Assembly (NCBI GenBank): GCA_002281475.1
Contig: NCGC01000009.1
Coordinates: 1-43,444, forward strand
DNA length: 43,444 bases
Direction of reading: 5' to 3'
DNA from: Methylophilales bacterium 28-44-11
GTDB taxonomy: Bacteria > Pseudomonadota > Gammaproteobacteria > Burkholderiales > Methylophilaceae
In this document: positions 1-8,873 of the stretch, piece after piece
How the letters are laid out: the number at the start of each line of letters is the position of its first letter
Numbering within the stretch: the stretch's first letter is position 1
The notes under the pieces: generated by a model
What the model saw: the letters and a program-made list of their open reading frames with translations, nothing else
Told to the model about the DNA's origin: nothing
Databases searched by the model: none
Translations under genes and position numbers: made by a program

Positions 1-591
1 CAAGGTGGGCATTTATTTAGCCATGGCGACCCCTTCACTACCTTGTATGCCATTCGTACTGGTTACTTTAAAACCTGTGTGATGTCAGAAGATGGTCGCG
101 AGCAAGTCACTGGATTTCAAATGGCAGGAGAAATTATTGGCTTAGATGGTATTGTCAGCGACATGCATAATTGCAATGCAATCGCCTTGGAAGACGCAGA
201 AGTTTGCATCATGCCCTTCGAAAATATCGAAGAATTATCGCGTGAGTTTCCTGTGTTGCAACGCCATGTGCATAAGATCATGAGCCGTGAGATTGTGCGC
301 GAAAATGGCGTGATGATGTTGTTAGGCAATATGCGTGCAGAAGAGCGCTTAGCTGCCTTTTTACTCAATTTAGTACAACGCTTGCACGCCCGAGGCTTTT
401 CGCAATCAGAGTTTGTTTTACGTATGACGCGTGAAGAAATTGGTAGTTACTTAGGCATGAAGCTTGAAACGGTGAGTCGTACTTTTTCTAAATTTAGTGA
501 AGAAGGTATCATTGAAGTCAAGCAACGCAACGTCAAAATCATCAATCCAGACGGTCTCAAGAAAATCTTTAACCCTCAAACTTGCGCTTAA
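1..591 (+). CDS. fnr: FNR/ANR-type oxygen-responsive transcription regulator, 5' end missing
   Basis: Global regulator of the Crp/Fnr family that activates micro-aerobic and anaerobic genes through a [4Fe-4S] sensor. The frame is open from base 1, so the true start and the N-terminal cysteine cluster lie outside the window and oxygen sensing cannot be confirmed here. The visible part holds the end of the cyclic-nucleotide-binding-like barrel (LYAIRTGYFKT, TGFQMAGEIIGLD), the dimer helix with EERLAAFLLNL, and a C-terminal winged helix. The recognition helix reads LETVSRTF; its E-x2-S-R pattern is the one that in FNR proteins reads TTGAT half-sites. This fits the two TTGAT-N4-ATCAA-like boxes upstream of ccoN in this window. 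Family assignment is firm; the exact subtype (Fnr or Anr) is inferred. Confidence 0.9.
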   Translation, partial: QGGHLFSHGDPFTTLYAIRTGYFKTCVMSEDGREQVTGFQMAGEIIGLDGIVSDMHNCNAIALEDAEVCIMPFENIEELSREFPVLQRHVHKIMSREIVRENGVMMLLGNMRAEERLAAFLLNLVQRLHARGFSQSEFVLRMTREEIGSYLGMKLETVSRTFSKFSEEGIIEVKQRNVKIINPDGLKKIFNPQTCA

Positions 592-626
592 AGTTTTTTT
601 GCCAGTTTGTATGATCTAGCACTCAA

Positions 627-1475
627 ATGACGCATACGCAAACACTGACAGTCATTGACCATAACCGTGTATTTCACGGTTTTACCTACGTTTACCCTGT
701 TGTTTCAAGACGTGCTGGTGGTGTTTCAATTGGCATTAATTTAAATCCGAATAATGCCTGTAATTGGCAATGTGTGTATTGCCAAGTACCCAACTTAACA
801 CGCGGCATGGCCCCAACCCTAGATGCAGCGATGTTAGAACACGAGCTTGATCTCTTTCTTGCTGAGATACAACAGGGTGATTTCATGCAAACCTATGTCG
901 AGCATGATATGCGCGTAATAAAAGACATTGCATTTTCTGGCAACGGTGAGCCAACTAGTTCTAAGCAGTTTGATATCGCATTAGTCATCGTCGAAAAGTT
1001 GAGGTTGCGTTATCAGTTAGACCATGCGGTCAAAACAAGACTCATTACCAATGGCAGCTTAATGCACCGTCCATCCGTCATGAATAACATCTCGCAACTC
1101 AAACAATTAAACGGTGAGGTTTGGTTTAAGTTAGATGCGGGCACACGCGCAGATATTCAGCGCATCAACCAAGTTTACGTGAATCCACAACAGCATTTGG
1201 CACGATTAAAAACCTGTGCATCGTTGTGTCCAACCTATATCCAAACCTGCATGTTTGGCTGGCTTGGCGAAGCACCCACAGAAGATTATTTAAAGGCGTA
1301 TCTTAACTGCGTAGCGCAAGTGAGAAATGTGATTAAAGGGGTCTATTTGTATGGTGTCGCAAGGCCCTCATACCAGCCCGATGCAACATCCATCACGCGT
1401 TTATCGCTAGAACAATTAGAAACGATTGCTGAGCGCATCCGCGCTTTGGGGGTGACAGTTTCGGTCAGTGAGTAG
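627..1475 (+). CDS. radical SAM protein of unknown substrate
   Basis: A 282-residue radical S-adenosylmethionine protein. The cluster motif is C45-x3-C49-x2-C52 (NACNWQCVYCQ), which binds a [4Fe-4S] cluster and SAM. It is followed by a SAM-binding stretch with FSGNGEPTSS (the GGE-like motif) and LITNGSL, typical of the fold. It resembles the TYW1-like/COG0731-type radical SAM proteins often annotated as wyosine-synthetase-like, but bacteria do not make wyosine, so the substrate is unknown. It starts 35 nt after the fnr-type gene in the same direction with no terminator visible, so the two may be co-transcribed. Its stop codon abuts the stop of the convergent fixH gene with no base between. 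The ATG lacks a strong Shine-Dalgarno sequence. Confidence 0.8.
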   Translation: MTHTQTLTVIDHNRVFHGFTYVYPVVSRRAGGVSIGINLNPNNACNWQCVYCQVPNLTRGMAPTLDAAMLEHELDLFLAEIQQGDFMQTYVEHDMRVIKDIAFSGNGEPTSSKQFDIALVIVEKLRLRYQLDHAVKTRLITNGSLMHRPSVMNNISQLKQLNGEVWFKLDAGTRADIQRINQVYVNPQQHLARLKTCASLCPTYIQTCMFGWLGEAPTEDYLKAYLNCVAQVRNVIKGVYLYGVARPSYQPDATSITRLSLEQLETIAERIRALGVTVSVSE

Positions 1476-1739
1476 TTATGGCTTGCTGGTCTCAGAAGGT
1501 TTTAAGCCAGTTGCCGCATGATTACGACCTTGAAGCGCTGGTACTAAACCATCACGTTCGGCATCCAGCGTTTTATTGATTTCAATCCCTTTACGATAAT
1601 AGTCTTCAATCGCAGGGTCTGGATTGGTAATGGCCAAATAGGCTGTAATAAAAGAAGCAATAATGACCAAAATAGGCCCTGCCATTAAAAACCAGACATA
1701 CCCGAATTGCCACCAACGTTTTGATTCTTTTTGTTCCAT
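1476..1739 (-). CDS. ccoH: short FixH/CcoH-like cbb3 assembly protein
   Basis: An 87-residue membrane protein at the end of the cco operon. One membrane segment (about residues 13-36, FGYVWFLMAGPILVIIASF) is followed by DPAIEDYYRKGIEINKTLD, the hallmark of FixH/CcoH, a factor that helps stabilise and assemble cbb3 oxidase. Long FixH proteins carry a C-terminal beta-sandwich after this motif; here only about 30 polar residues remain, and the next gene's stop codon leaves no room for more. AGGA sits 6 nt before the ATG. The gene follows ccoG by 20 nt, so it is almost certainly in the same transcript. Identity rests on the motif and position; the short form may be normal in this lineage. Confidence 0.75.
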   Translation of the reverse strand: MEQKESKRWWQFGYVWFLMAGPILVIIASFITAYLAITNPDPAIEDYYRKGIEINKTLDAERDGLVPALQGRNHAATGLKPSETSKP

Positions 1740-1759
1740 GCAAATTCCTATGCGTCTAT

Positions 1760-3220
1760 TTATTGCGTAATAATGAAAACAGATTTTTCAGTGGTGGTTT
1801 CAAGCGTATCTAAAGATTTCACCTGAAACAAGACAGGATGTGATCCTCTAGCCAACACGCCATCAGGCACCTTAATTTCCATAACTACCGATTGATCTTT
1901 GCCAGGTGCAACTTTAATTTGATATTTTGCCGCCTCAATTGGCAATGTTTTAGCTTCATTGAACTCTGCCTCAAAAGCTTCGTTACCAAGCACTTTTACT
2001 TGATAGGTTTGAGCTTGTTCAGAATTATTCATGATTTTTAAACGGTAGACATTTTCTAATTTGTTGTCGTCAGACATACGTGACATGACGGCACGATCAC
2101 GTATTATGTCCACACGGAAAGAAGGTTTAAAGTACAAGCTAACACTCAATCCCACCACTAATAACAATAAAATCGCTGAGTAAATTAATACACGAGGTCT
2201 GAGAATACGCTGAATAATATGATGGCGTGACCAGTTGTTCTGCATGGCGTTTTCAGTGGAGTATTTAATCAGTCCACGTTCAAAGCCCATCTTATCCATG
2301 ACGGTATCACAAACATCGGCACATGCACCGCATCCAATACATTCATATTGCAAGCCGTTACGAATATCAATGCCAGTTGGGCATACTTGCACACACAAAC
2401 TACAGTCAATACAAGAACCCAGTGCTGCATTTTCTACGACAGACTTTTTGTTACGTCCGCCTCTTGGCTCACCACGTGCTTCATCATAGGTCACGATTAA
2501 AGTGTCACCATCAAACATTGCACTTTGAAAACGTGCATAAGGACACATATATTTACACACTTGCTCGCGCATAAAGCCTGCATTGCCATAAGTAGCAAAG
2601 CCGTAAAAAAACACCCAAAACGTTTCCCATGGGCCTAAGCTCAATTGCAAGGAGCTACTAAATAACTCACGAATAGGCGTGAAATAGCCTACGAAAGTAA
2701 ACCCAGTCCATAAAGCAAATGTAATCCAAGCAAGATGTTTCAGAAACTTTTTAGAGATTTTTTTGCTGCTGATGCTAGATTGGTCTAATTTAATGCGGGC
2801 AGCGCGGTCACCTTCAATTTTAGTTTCTATCCACAAGAAAATCTCTGTGTAAACAGTTTGCGGACAAGTGTAACCACACCATAATCGTCCTGCAATCGCA
2901 GTAAATAAAAACAATGAAAGCGCAGATATAATCAGCAAGAAGGTAAGATAAATTAAATCTTGCGGATTGAGTACTAACCCAAAGATAAAGAATCGTTTGG
3001 CTTCAAGATCGAACAACATGGCTTGGCGTTGACCCCATTCTAACCAAGGTACGCCATAAAAAAACAATTGGGTGAGCCATACCATGACCCACCGCCAATT
3101 GGTAAAAATGCCTGTCACACTGCGGGGATAAATCTTATCTTGCGATTGATACAGTGAATACACCACATCCTCTAAAGGAATATTGGTTTCTTTCACTGCC
3201 CGCGTGTTGGCATCATTCAT
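1760..3220 (-). CDS. ccoG: cbb3 oxidase assembly ferredoxin-like protein CcoG (copy 1)
   Basis: A 486-residue integral membrane iron-sulfur protein needed for copper handling and maturation of cbb3 oxidase (CcoG/FixG/RdxA family; reported to act as a Cu(II) reductase). It has several membrane segments in the first 200 residues, the conserved cysteine segments GYTCPQTVYTE and CKYMCPYARFQ, then two ferredoxin motifs: CIDCSLCVQVCP and CIGCGACADVC. The C-terminal third after the last membrane segment is an Ig-like periplasmic domain. The ATG overlaps the ccoP stop codon by 4 nt (ATGA), which implies translational coupling. A clear paralogue lies at 9011-10453. Length and motif order are normal for the family. 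Confidence 0.95.
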   Translation of the reverse strand: MNDANTRAVKETNIPLEDVVYSLYQSQDKIYPRSVTGIFTNWRWVMVWLTQLFFYGVPWLEWGQRQAMLFDLEAKRFFIFGLVLNPQDLIYLTFLLIISALSLFLFTAIAGRLWCGYTCPQTVYTEIFLWIETKIEGDRAARIKLDQSSISSKKISKKFLKHLAWITFALWTGFTFVGYFTPIRELFSSSLQLSLGPWETFWVFFYGFATYGNAGFMREQVCKYMCPYARFQSAMFDGDTLIVTYDEARGEPRGGRNKKSVVENAALGSCIDCSLCVQVCPTGIDIRNGLQYECIGCGACADVCDTVMDKMGFERGLIKYSTENAMQNNWSRHHIIQRILRPRVLIYSAILLLLVVGLSVSLYFKPSFRVDIIRDRAVMSRMSDDNKLENVYRLKIMNNSEQAQTYQVKVLGNEAFEAEFNEAKTLPIEAAKYQIKVAPGKDQSVVMEIKVPDGVLARGSHPVLFQVKSLDTLETTTEKSVFIITQ

Positions 3221-4119
3221 TTATTTGATAAGCCCCATACATATGCAGTTACGACATGAATCTGTTCAGGCGTAAATTTCTCTTGCCAAGCTGGCATTTG
3301 ATTCACTTTACCTTCATGAATACGTTTGATGATGGCTGATTCACCCGCGCCATGTAACCAAACATTGTCGGTTAAGTTAGGTGCACCAATCGCTTGATTC
3401 CCTTTACCATCTGCGCCATGACAAGCTGCACATACGCCAAACTTAGCTTTACCAGCGCCTGCGCGACCTGAATCGTGCATGCTACCTGAGATACTTAATA
3501 CATAGTTGGCGACATTTTTGACATCGTCGTCATTACCCAATGCAGCAGCCATAGGGGGCATCATGCCAATACGGCCATTCACCAATGTTTCTTTAATTTT
3601 TTCTGGACTGCCGCCATGCAACCAATCCTGATCAGTTAGATTAGGAAAACCACGGCTTCCACGGGCATCTGAACCATGGCACTGCGCACAGTTATTTAAG
3701 AATAAACGTTGACCGATACCTCTCGCGTCTTCATTTTTAGATAAATCTTCTACAGTCATTGCCGCATATTTAGCATAAAGCGGCGCAATCGTTTCATTGG
3801 TTTTGGTCACTTCTGCTTCATACTGTTTTACTCCTGACCAACCAAGTTTACCAGCGTAAGTGCCAAGCCCTGGGAACAAGAACAAGTAAGATAACCCAAA
3901 GATGACTGTGATGATAAATAAACCTACCCACCACATTGGCATTGGGTTATTCATTTCGCGCAGATCTTCATCCCATACATGACCGCTGGTATTGTCACCC
4001 TCGGTTGCATTGATCTTTACGTTACTTGCAAACCAAAGCACTAATACACAGCCAAAAATGCCTCCTAAGCTAATGACTGTAATGAATACAGGCCAAAATC
4101 CACTTACAAAATCACTCAT
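3217..4119 (-). CDS. ccoP: cbb3-type cytochrome c oxidase subunit III, di-heme (CcoP)
   Basis: Membrane-anchored di-heme cytochrome c that delivers electrons to the catalytic subunit of cbb3 oxidase on the periplasmic side. Two membrane segments lie in the N-terminal 85 residues, as in the long CcoP type. Heme-binding motifs are CAQCH at 144-148 and CAACH at 230-234, each followed by the repeated NLTDQDWLHGG / NLTDNVWLHGA segment and a Met ligand region (GMMPPM, NQMPAW). AAGGGA precedes the ATG. It follows ccoQ by 11 nt and overlaps ccoG by 4 nt, so it is an internal gene of the ccoNOQPGH transcript. Length (300) is normal. Confidence 0.96.
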   Translation of the reverse strand: MSDFVSGFWPVFITVISLGGIFGCVLVLWFASNVKINATEGDNTSGHVWDEDLREMNNPMPMWWVGLFIITVIFGLSYLFLFPGLGTYAGKLGWSGVKQYEAEVTKTNETIAPLYAKYAAMTVEDLSKNEDARGIGQRLFLNNCAQCHGSDARGSRGFPNLTDQDWLHGGSPEKIKETLVNGRIGMMPPMAAALGNDDDVKNVANYVLSISGSMHDSGRAGAGKAKFGVCAACHGADGKGNQAIGAPNLTDNVWLHGAGESAIIKRIHEGKVNQMPAWQEKFTPEQIHVVTAYVWGLSNK

Positions 4120-4130
4120 GATGAATTCCC

Positions 4131-4268
4131 TTAATCCTCTATAAACGGCAGTGACTCTGCCTCTTTAAAGCTTGATGAGTTTCGATTACGCCAAGCCCAT
4201 ACCGCTATCCCTACAAACACTACAAAGCTTGCAACAGTGGCTAACACTCTTAATGTAGTAATTTCCAT
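4131..4268 (-). CDS. ccoQ: cbb3 oxidase small subunit CcoQ
   Basis: A 45-codon gene between ccoO and ccoP. The protein begins MEITTLRVLATVASFVVFVG, has one membrane helix (about residues 7-26) followed by AWRNRNSSSF and an acidic tail ending PFIED. CcoQ is the small single-helix subunit that stabilises the cbb3 complex. A strong ribosome site lies upstream in the ccoO/ccoQ gap (AAGGAAATG-type sequence). Spacing is 12 nt after ccoO and 11 nt before ccoP. Identification rests on size, topology and its fixed place in the operon, since the family is poorly conserved in sequence. Confidence 0.85.
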   Translation of the reverse strand: MEITTLRVLATVASFVVFVGIAVWAWRNRNSSSFKEAESLPFIED

Positions 4269-4280
4269 AACATTTCCTTT

Positions 4281-4910
4281 TTATTTAAGGTGCGTACCCA
4301 GCACTTGCAAATAGGCAATCAAAGCTTCCATTTCTGTTTTGCCTTTCACTTCTTCAGCTGCTGCTGCGATTTCATCATCTGTGTATGGCACTCCTACTGT
4401 GCGTAAAGCACGCATTTTAGGCGCCATTTCAGATGGATTTACTTGTGCAGTATTTAACCAAGGATAAGCTGGCATGATAGATTCAGGTACCAAATCACGT
4501 GGATTATTTAAGTGAATTTGATGCCAATCATCGCTGTATTTACCACCCACACGATGCAAATCAGGACCAGTACGTTTACTACCCCATTGGAACGGGTGGT
4601 CATACACGTATTCTCCAGCAACAGAGTAGTGTCCGTAACGTAATGTCTCCGCATGAAAGGGTCGAATCATTTGTGAGTGGCAATTGTAACAACCTTCACG
4701 AATGTAGACATCACGCCCTGCCAATTGCACTGCCGTATATGGTTTCAATCCACGAATTGGCTCAGTTGTAGATTTTTGGAAAAACAACGGCACAATCTCC
4801 ACCAATCCACCAAATGCAATCGTAATCAGAATCAACACAATCATTAAGAAGTTGTTGGTTTCGATTTTATCGTGGCTAAAGCCACCTTTCTTTTGTTCGT
4901 TCGACATCAT
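4281..4910 (-). CDS. ccoO: cbb3-type cytochrome c oxidase subunit II, mono-heme (CcoO)
   Basis: Membrane-bound mono-heme cytochrome c subunit of cbb3 oxidase. One N-terminal membrane segment (about residues 20-44) anchors the protein; the heme motif is CYNCH at 74-78 followed by SQMIRPF, which is diagnostic for CcoO/FixO. Further signatures are [24 protein letters not shown] and the Met-ligand region SIMPAYPWL. Two adjacent ATG codons are possible starts after AGGAT; the first is used here. The gene begins 7 nt after the ccoN stop, so translation is probably coupled. Length 209 is typical. Confidence 0.96.
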   Translation of the reverse strand: MMSNEQKKGGFSHDKIETNNFLMIVLILITIAFGGLVEIVPLFFQKSTTEPIRGLKPYTAVQLAGRDVYIREGCYNCHSQMIRPFHAETLRYGHYSVAGEYVYDHPFQWGSKRTGPDLHRVGGKYSDDWHQIHLNNPRDLVPESIMPAYPWLNTAQVNPSEMAPKMRALRTVGVPYTDDEIAAAAEEVKGKTEMEALIAYLQVLGTHLK

Positions 4911-4917
4911 TTAATCC

Positions 4918-6354
4918 TTAAGCGTGAGCAACAACTTGTGGGATTTGTACAACTGTAGCTTTCCCATTGATTGCTGTTTTATAGACATTCCATGTCATGA
5001 CAAGCATACCGCTGAGGTAAAGCGCGCCACCTAACAAACGTGTAAAGTAGTATGGGAATTTAGCTTTCACACTCTCTACAAAGGTATAAGCCAAAGTACC
5101 ATCAGCGTTCATTGCACGCCACATTAAGCCTTCCATCACACCAGAAATCCATAATGCTGAGATGTACAACACAATCCCAATGGTGGCTAACCAAAAGTGC
5201 AACTCAATCGCCTTGATACTGAACATTTGTTTTTGACCAAACAAACGTGGAATCATGTAATAGAGTGAACCCATTGAAATCAACCCAACCCAACCTAAGG
5301 CACCAGAATGCACGTGACCTACGGTCCAGTCTGTGTAATGTGAAAGCGCATTAACGGTTTTAATCGCCATCATTGGACCTTCAAACGTACTCATACCGTA
5401 GAAAGAAAGAGAAACAATTAAGAAGCGTAAGATAGGGTCAGTACGCAATTTGTGCCATGCGCCAGACAACGTCATGATGCCGTTGATCATACCGCCCCAG
5501 CTTGGTGCTAATAATATGAGGGAGAACACCATACCTAATGATTGTGTCCAGTCTGGTAAAGCGGTGTAATGTAAATGGTGCGGACCTGCCCACATGTAAG
5601 TAAAAATCAAAGCCCAAAAGTGTACAATAGACAAACTGTATGAATACACAGGACGTTCTGCTTGTTTAGGCACAAAGTAGTACATCATGCCCAAGAAACC
5701 AGCGGTTAAAAAGAAACCGACTGCGTTGTGACCATACCACCATTGCACCATTGCATCTTGTACGCCAGCGTAAGCAGAGTAAGACTTCATGTAACCGGCT
5801 GGAATAGCGGCACTGTTTACAATATGAAGCAAGGCTACCGCCAAAATGAATGCACCGTAAAACCAGTTAGCAACATAAATGTGTTTTACTTTACGTTGAG
5901 CAATCGTGCCAAAGAATACAATCGCGTAAGAAATCCAAACAATCGCAATCAAGATATCAATCGGCCACTCTAATTCCGCGTATTCTTTACCTTGCGTATA
6001 ACCTAACGGTAAAGAAATGGCGGCTGCCACAATCACCGCTTGCCAGCCCCAAAACGTGAAAGAGGCTAACTTTCCGGCAAATAAACGGGTTTGACAGGTA
6101 CGTTGCACTACATAAAAGGATGTTGCAAATAACGCACAACCACCAAATGCAAAAATGACTGCATTGGTGTGTAGTGGCCTTAAACGACCAAAACTTGTCC
6201 AAGGTAAGCCCAAGTTCAATTCTGGCCATACCAGTTGTGCAGCAATTATCACGCCCATGAGCATGCCGACCACACCCCAGACGACAGCCATGATGGAAAA
6301 TTGCCGCACCACCTTATCGTTGTAGGTGCTTAATTGCGAGTGTTCGAGTTGCAT
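4918..6354 (-). CDS. ccoN: cbb3-type cytochrome c oxidase catalytic subunit I (CcoN)
   Basis: The catalytic heme-copper subunit that reduces oxygen with high affinity and pumps protons. The 478-residue protein is almost wholly membrane-embedded (about 12 segments). Visible signatures include [14 protein letters not shown] (low-spin heme ligand region), [16 protein letters not shown] (Cu-B histidine region), [13 protein letters not shown] and [11 protein letters not shown] (heme ligands). The start chosen is the ATG at 6354 because GGAGA lies 6 nt before it; an in-frame TTG 12 nt upstream overlaps that ribosome site and is rejected. Two FNR-type boxes lie at 6401-6430, directly upstream, so the ccoNOQPGH transcript is probably induced at low oxygen by the FNR-type regulator encoded at the start of the window. 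Confidence 0.97.
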   Translation of the reverse strand: MQLEHSQLSTYNDKVVRQFSIMAVVWGVVGMLMGVIIAAQLVWPELNLGLPWTSFGRLRPLHTNAVIFAFGGCALFATSFYVVQRTCQTRLFAGKLASFTFWGWQAVIVAAAISLPLGYTQGKEYAELEWPIDILIAIVWISYAIVFFGTIAQRKVKHIYVANWFYGAFILAVALLHIVNSAAIPAGYMKSYSAYAGVQDAMVQWWYGHNAVGFFLTAGFLGMMYYFVPKQAERPVYSYSLSIVHFWALIFTYMWAGPHHLHYTALPDWTQSLGMVFSLILLAPSWGGMINGIMTLSGAWHKLRTDPILRFLIVSLSFYGMSTFEGPMMAIKTVNALSHYTDWTVGHVHSGALGWVGLISMGSLYYMIPRLFGQKQMFSIKAIELHFWLATIGIVLYISALWISGVMEGLMWRAMNADGTLAYTFVESVKAKFPYYFTRLLGGALYLSGMLVMTWNVYKTAINGKATVVQIPQVVAHA

Positions 6355-6400
6355 TAATTTCTCCAAATTTACTAAATAACTACAAAGCAGTTTGCCTCAG

Positions 6401-6430
6401 TTGATTGATATCAGACTTGATACAAATCAA
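6401..6430 (-). promoter_or_regulatory. tandem FNR-type boxes upstream of ccoN
   Basis: Bases 6417-6430 read TTGATACAAATCAA, a perfect TTGAT-N4-ATCAA box. Bases 6401-6414 read TTGATTGATATCAG, one mismatch from the same consensus. Centres are 16 bp apart. If the nearer box is the activator site at -41.5, transcription would start near 6366 and a TATTTA -10 element sits at 6373-6378 on the minus strand. If the perfect box is at -41.5 the start would be near 6382. The perfect box overlaps the ccoS stop codon (6427-6429). The match is seen directly; function is inferred from FNR family knowledge. Confidence 0.85.
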
Positions 6431-6564
6431 TCTTCATGCAAAATACGTTCACCTTCCGGTTCAATATCTTCAAATTGCCCCGTATAAATAGCCCACCATA
6501 GGCCGCCTAGTATAAAAAACACTAAGATGACCGACAGTGGAACCAATAAAAATAAAATATCCAT
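6427..6564 (-). CDS. ccoS: cbb3 oxidase maturation protein CcoS
   Basis: A 45-codon gene between ccoI and ccoN. The protein starts MDILFLLVPLSVILVFFILG, forming one membrane helix, followed by GLWWAIYTGQFEDIEPEGER. The W-x-[IV]-x-x-G-Q-[FY]-[DE]-D pattern after the helix is the CcoS/FixS signature. CcoS is required for insertion of heme and copper into cbb3 oxidase. It begins 2 nt after the ccoI stop codon, which implies coupled translation. An FNR box for the downstream ccoN gene overlaps its stop codon. Confidence 0.9.
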   Translation of the reverse strand: MDILFLLVPLSVILVFFILGGLWWAIYTGQFEDIEPEGERILHED

Positions 6565-6566
6565 GG

Positions 6567-8819
6567 TTAACCTTGCTCGCTAGCAAATATTTGCGAAGGA
6601 AAAGATGATAAGCGTAATGCATTGCCTACTACCAATAAAGAGCTAAGCGCCATGCCTAATCCAGCAAGCCATGCAGGCAACCACCCCATAATCGCTAAAG
6701 GCACACAAATCACGTTGTAGATCACTGCCCACATTAAATTCTGTTTCACTATACGCATGGTACGTTTTGCTTGATTCAACAATACAACGATCATGGATAC
6801 TTCATTATTCATTACCACAAAATCCGATTGCGCCTGCGCCAAAGGTACTGCTTGCCCCATAGCAATGGAAACATTAGCCAGTGCCAAAATCGGTCCATCA
6901 TTCAAACCATCGCCTATCATTGCAACTTGATGTCCTTGTTGCTGCAGTTGTTGCATATGCATTAATTTATCTTGTGGCGAGCACGCACCGATTGCGTGCT
7001 GAATACCTGCTTTTTTGGCAAAGGCCTCAACTGATTCAGCATTGTCACCTGATAATAATTGCACATGAATGCCCTGCTGTTGCAATGCTTCGATAGAAAC
7101 TCGCACCTCTTTTTTCATAGACTCTTCGAACATAAAACTGGCTATCCAGCCTTGCTCAGAAACGAGATGCACTGATGAGTTCGCCATTCTATCTAAATTT
7201 TCCAAACCACAAAACAATGATGAACCTAATTTTAGTGGTCCAATTGAAGAAAATGCAGAAATTCCAGCACCGGCCACCTCTTTCACTTCCCGAACATCAA
7301 AATCTGATGCACTCTGAGCTTGCGCTGTTCTTACTATAGCTTTTGAAAGCGGATGCAGAGAATAGTTTGCTAACTGCGCAGCAATATTTAATGCTTGTTC
7401 AGAGCTATATGACTCATGCGTTTGAATTGCAGAAATTGTGAGTTGGTCTTGCGTCAGTGTGCCCGTTTTATCGAACACAATTGTGTCTACCTTGGTCAGC
7501 GCTTCTAAAGCCTGCATTTTTCTAACTAGCACACCTTTTTGCGCTAAAGCGCCAGAAATAGTGAGCATCGCTGCAGGCGTAGCTAGAGATAAAGCACAGG
7601 GACAGGTCACGATCAAAACAGCTACGGCTGCCATGAGTGCGCGCCCATGATCGTCCGACCAAAGAATACTAGCAGCCAATGCGGCTGCAAATAGCACCCC
7701 AATTAAAAATGGCCTTGCAATACGGTCAGCCAGCAATGCTAACCGGGGTTTTTCGATAGATGCACGCTCCATGAGTGTCACGATTTGCGCATATCGCGTG
7801 GTGCTTCCCAATTTTTCGACGCGCATTTGCACTGCAGAAAGCAAATTAAAACTACCCGCAATCACTTCTTGACCCATCGTTTTCGCGACAGGGGTGGATT
7901 CACCTGTCAATAAAGCTTCATCAGCACTGGTGACTCCTTCAATCACCACACCATCGGCAGGAAACGCTTCCCCTGGCAATACTCGCACCACATCGCCCAC
8001 GATGAGTCGATTGACAGCAATTCGCTGAAATTCCCCGTGTTTATTTAAACACTCGATGGTACTGGGCAACCGACGCATCAACACATCTAATGCACCTGCT
8101 GTACGGTCGCGCATCCTTAACTCGAGCCAACGCCCGGTCAATAAGAAAAAAACAAACATGGTGAGCGAGTCAAAATAGACTTCAGTACCCCACCACCCGT
8201 TGGGTTGAAATGTACCGGCAGAACTTACCACAAATGTAATGACAATCCCAAGAGCCACCGGCAAATCCATACTGATTTGGCGATTTTTTAAATCATTGAG
8301 CGCATTGGTAAAAAAAGGACTGGCAGAAAAAAAAATGACAGGTAGCGTTAACACCCATGAAGCCCAGCGTAATAGATTTTTAACATCAGCCGTCATGTCA
8401 TTTGCATCTGCAATGTAGGCAGGATAAGCGTACATCATGACTTGCATCATGCAAAACCCTGCGACTACTAAGCGCCACAACATCAGGCGTTGTTGTTTGC
8501 GTCGCTCATCGACATTGAAAATCTCGCTGGCTGGTAGTGCCGCATAGCCAGCTCGCGTTAATGCATCCATCCACTCAGAAGGTTTGGTGAACTCTGCCGA
8601 CCATGTGACACGTGCGCGCTTACTGGTTGCATTCACTTCTGCCGACATCACACCTTGCACTGAACTCAGTGCTTTTTCAACATTATAAGCACAGGCAGCA
8701 CAATGCATCCCATCCACCACCACATGCGATTCCCAGACCTGCTGAGGCTGATTTAAGGCATGGCTGAACTTAGCCCATTCCTCGGTATCGTCAAGCCCTA
8801 TGTACGCAGTGTTGTTCAA
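6567..8819 (-). CDS. ccoI: copper-translocating P1B-type ATPase for cbb3 oxidase (CcoI/FixI)
   Basis: A 750-residue heavy-metal ATPase that exports copper for cbb3 oxidase maturation. Order of parts: HMA domain with C40-A-A-C43 (GMHCAACAYNVE); four membrane segments (about 115-230); actuator domain with LTGES (near 305); C406-P-C408 in the sixth membrane segment (VTCPCALSLATP); D450-KTGT phosphorylation site; GDGLNDGP hinge motif; two final membrane segments. The start is a TTG at 8819 with AGGA 6 nt upstream. Many CcoI proteins carry an extra N-terminal Cys-rich metal-binding domain before the HMA domain; only about 30 residues precede the HMA here. Its own promoter appears at 8874-8902, and ccoS follows after 2 nt. 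Confidence 0.94.
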   Translation of the reverse strand: MNNTAYIGLDDTEEWAKFSHALNQPQQVWESHVVVDGMHCAACAYNVEKALSSVQGVMSAEVNATSKRARVTWSAEFTKPSEWMDALTRAGYAALPASEIFNVDERRKQQRLMLWRLVVAGFCMMQVMMYAYPAYIADANDMTADVKNLLRWASWVLTLPVIFFSASPFFTNALNDLKNRQISMDLPVALGIVITFVVSSAGTFQPNGWWGTEVYFDSLTMFVFFLLTGRWLELRMRDRTAGALDVLMRRLPSTIECLNKHGEFQRIAVNRLIVGDVVRVLPGEAFPADGVVIEGVTSADEALLTGESTPVAKTMGQEVIAGSFNLLSAVQMRVEKLGSTTRYAQIVTLMERASIEKPRLALLADRIARPFLIGVLFAAALAASILWSDDHGRALMAAVAVLIVTCPCALSLATPAAMLTISGALAQKGVLVRKMQALEALTKVDTIVFDKTGTLTQDQLTISAIQTHESYSSEQALNIAAQLANYSLHPLSKAIVRTAQAQSASDFDVREVKEVAGAGISAFSSIGPLKLGSSLFCGLENLDRMANSSVHLVSEQGWIASFMFEESMKKEVRVSIEALQQQGIHVQLLSGDNAESVEAFAKKAGIQHAIGACSPQDKLMHMQQLQQQGHQVAMIGDGLNDGPILALANVSIAMGQAVPLAQAQSDFVVMNNEVSMIVVLLNQAKRTMRIVKQNLMWAVIYNVICVPLAIMGWLPAWLAGLGMALSSLLVVGNALRLSSFPSQIFASEQG

Positions 8820-8834
8820 GTTTTATCCTAATGG

Positions 8835-8854
8835 GTAAATAACGATATATTTAC
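8835..8854. promoter_or_regulatory. 7-bp inverted repeat in the ccoI leader
   Basis: The 20 bases read GTAAATA-N6-TATTTAC, a perfect 7-bp inverted repeat between the predicted ccoI transcription start (near 8867) and the AGGA ribosome site. It could be an operator or a weak AU-rich hairpin in the mRNA leader. Its position is seen directly; any function is unproven. Confidence 0.35.
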
Positions 8855-8873
8855 TCCAGAATTAATGCCATAC

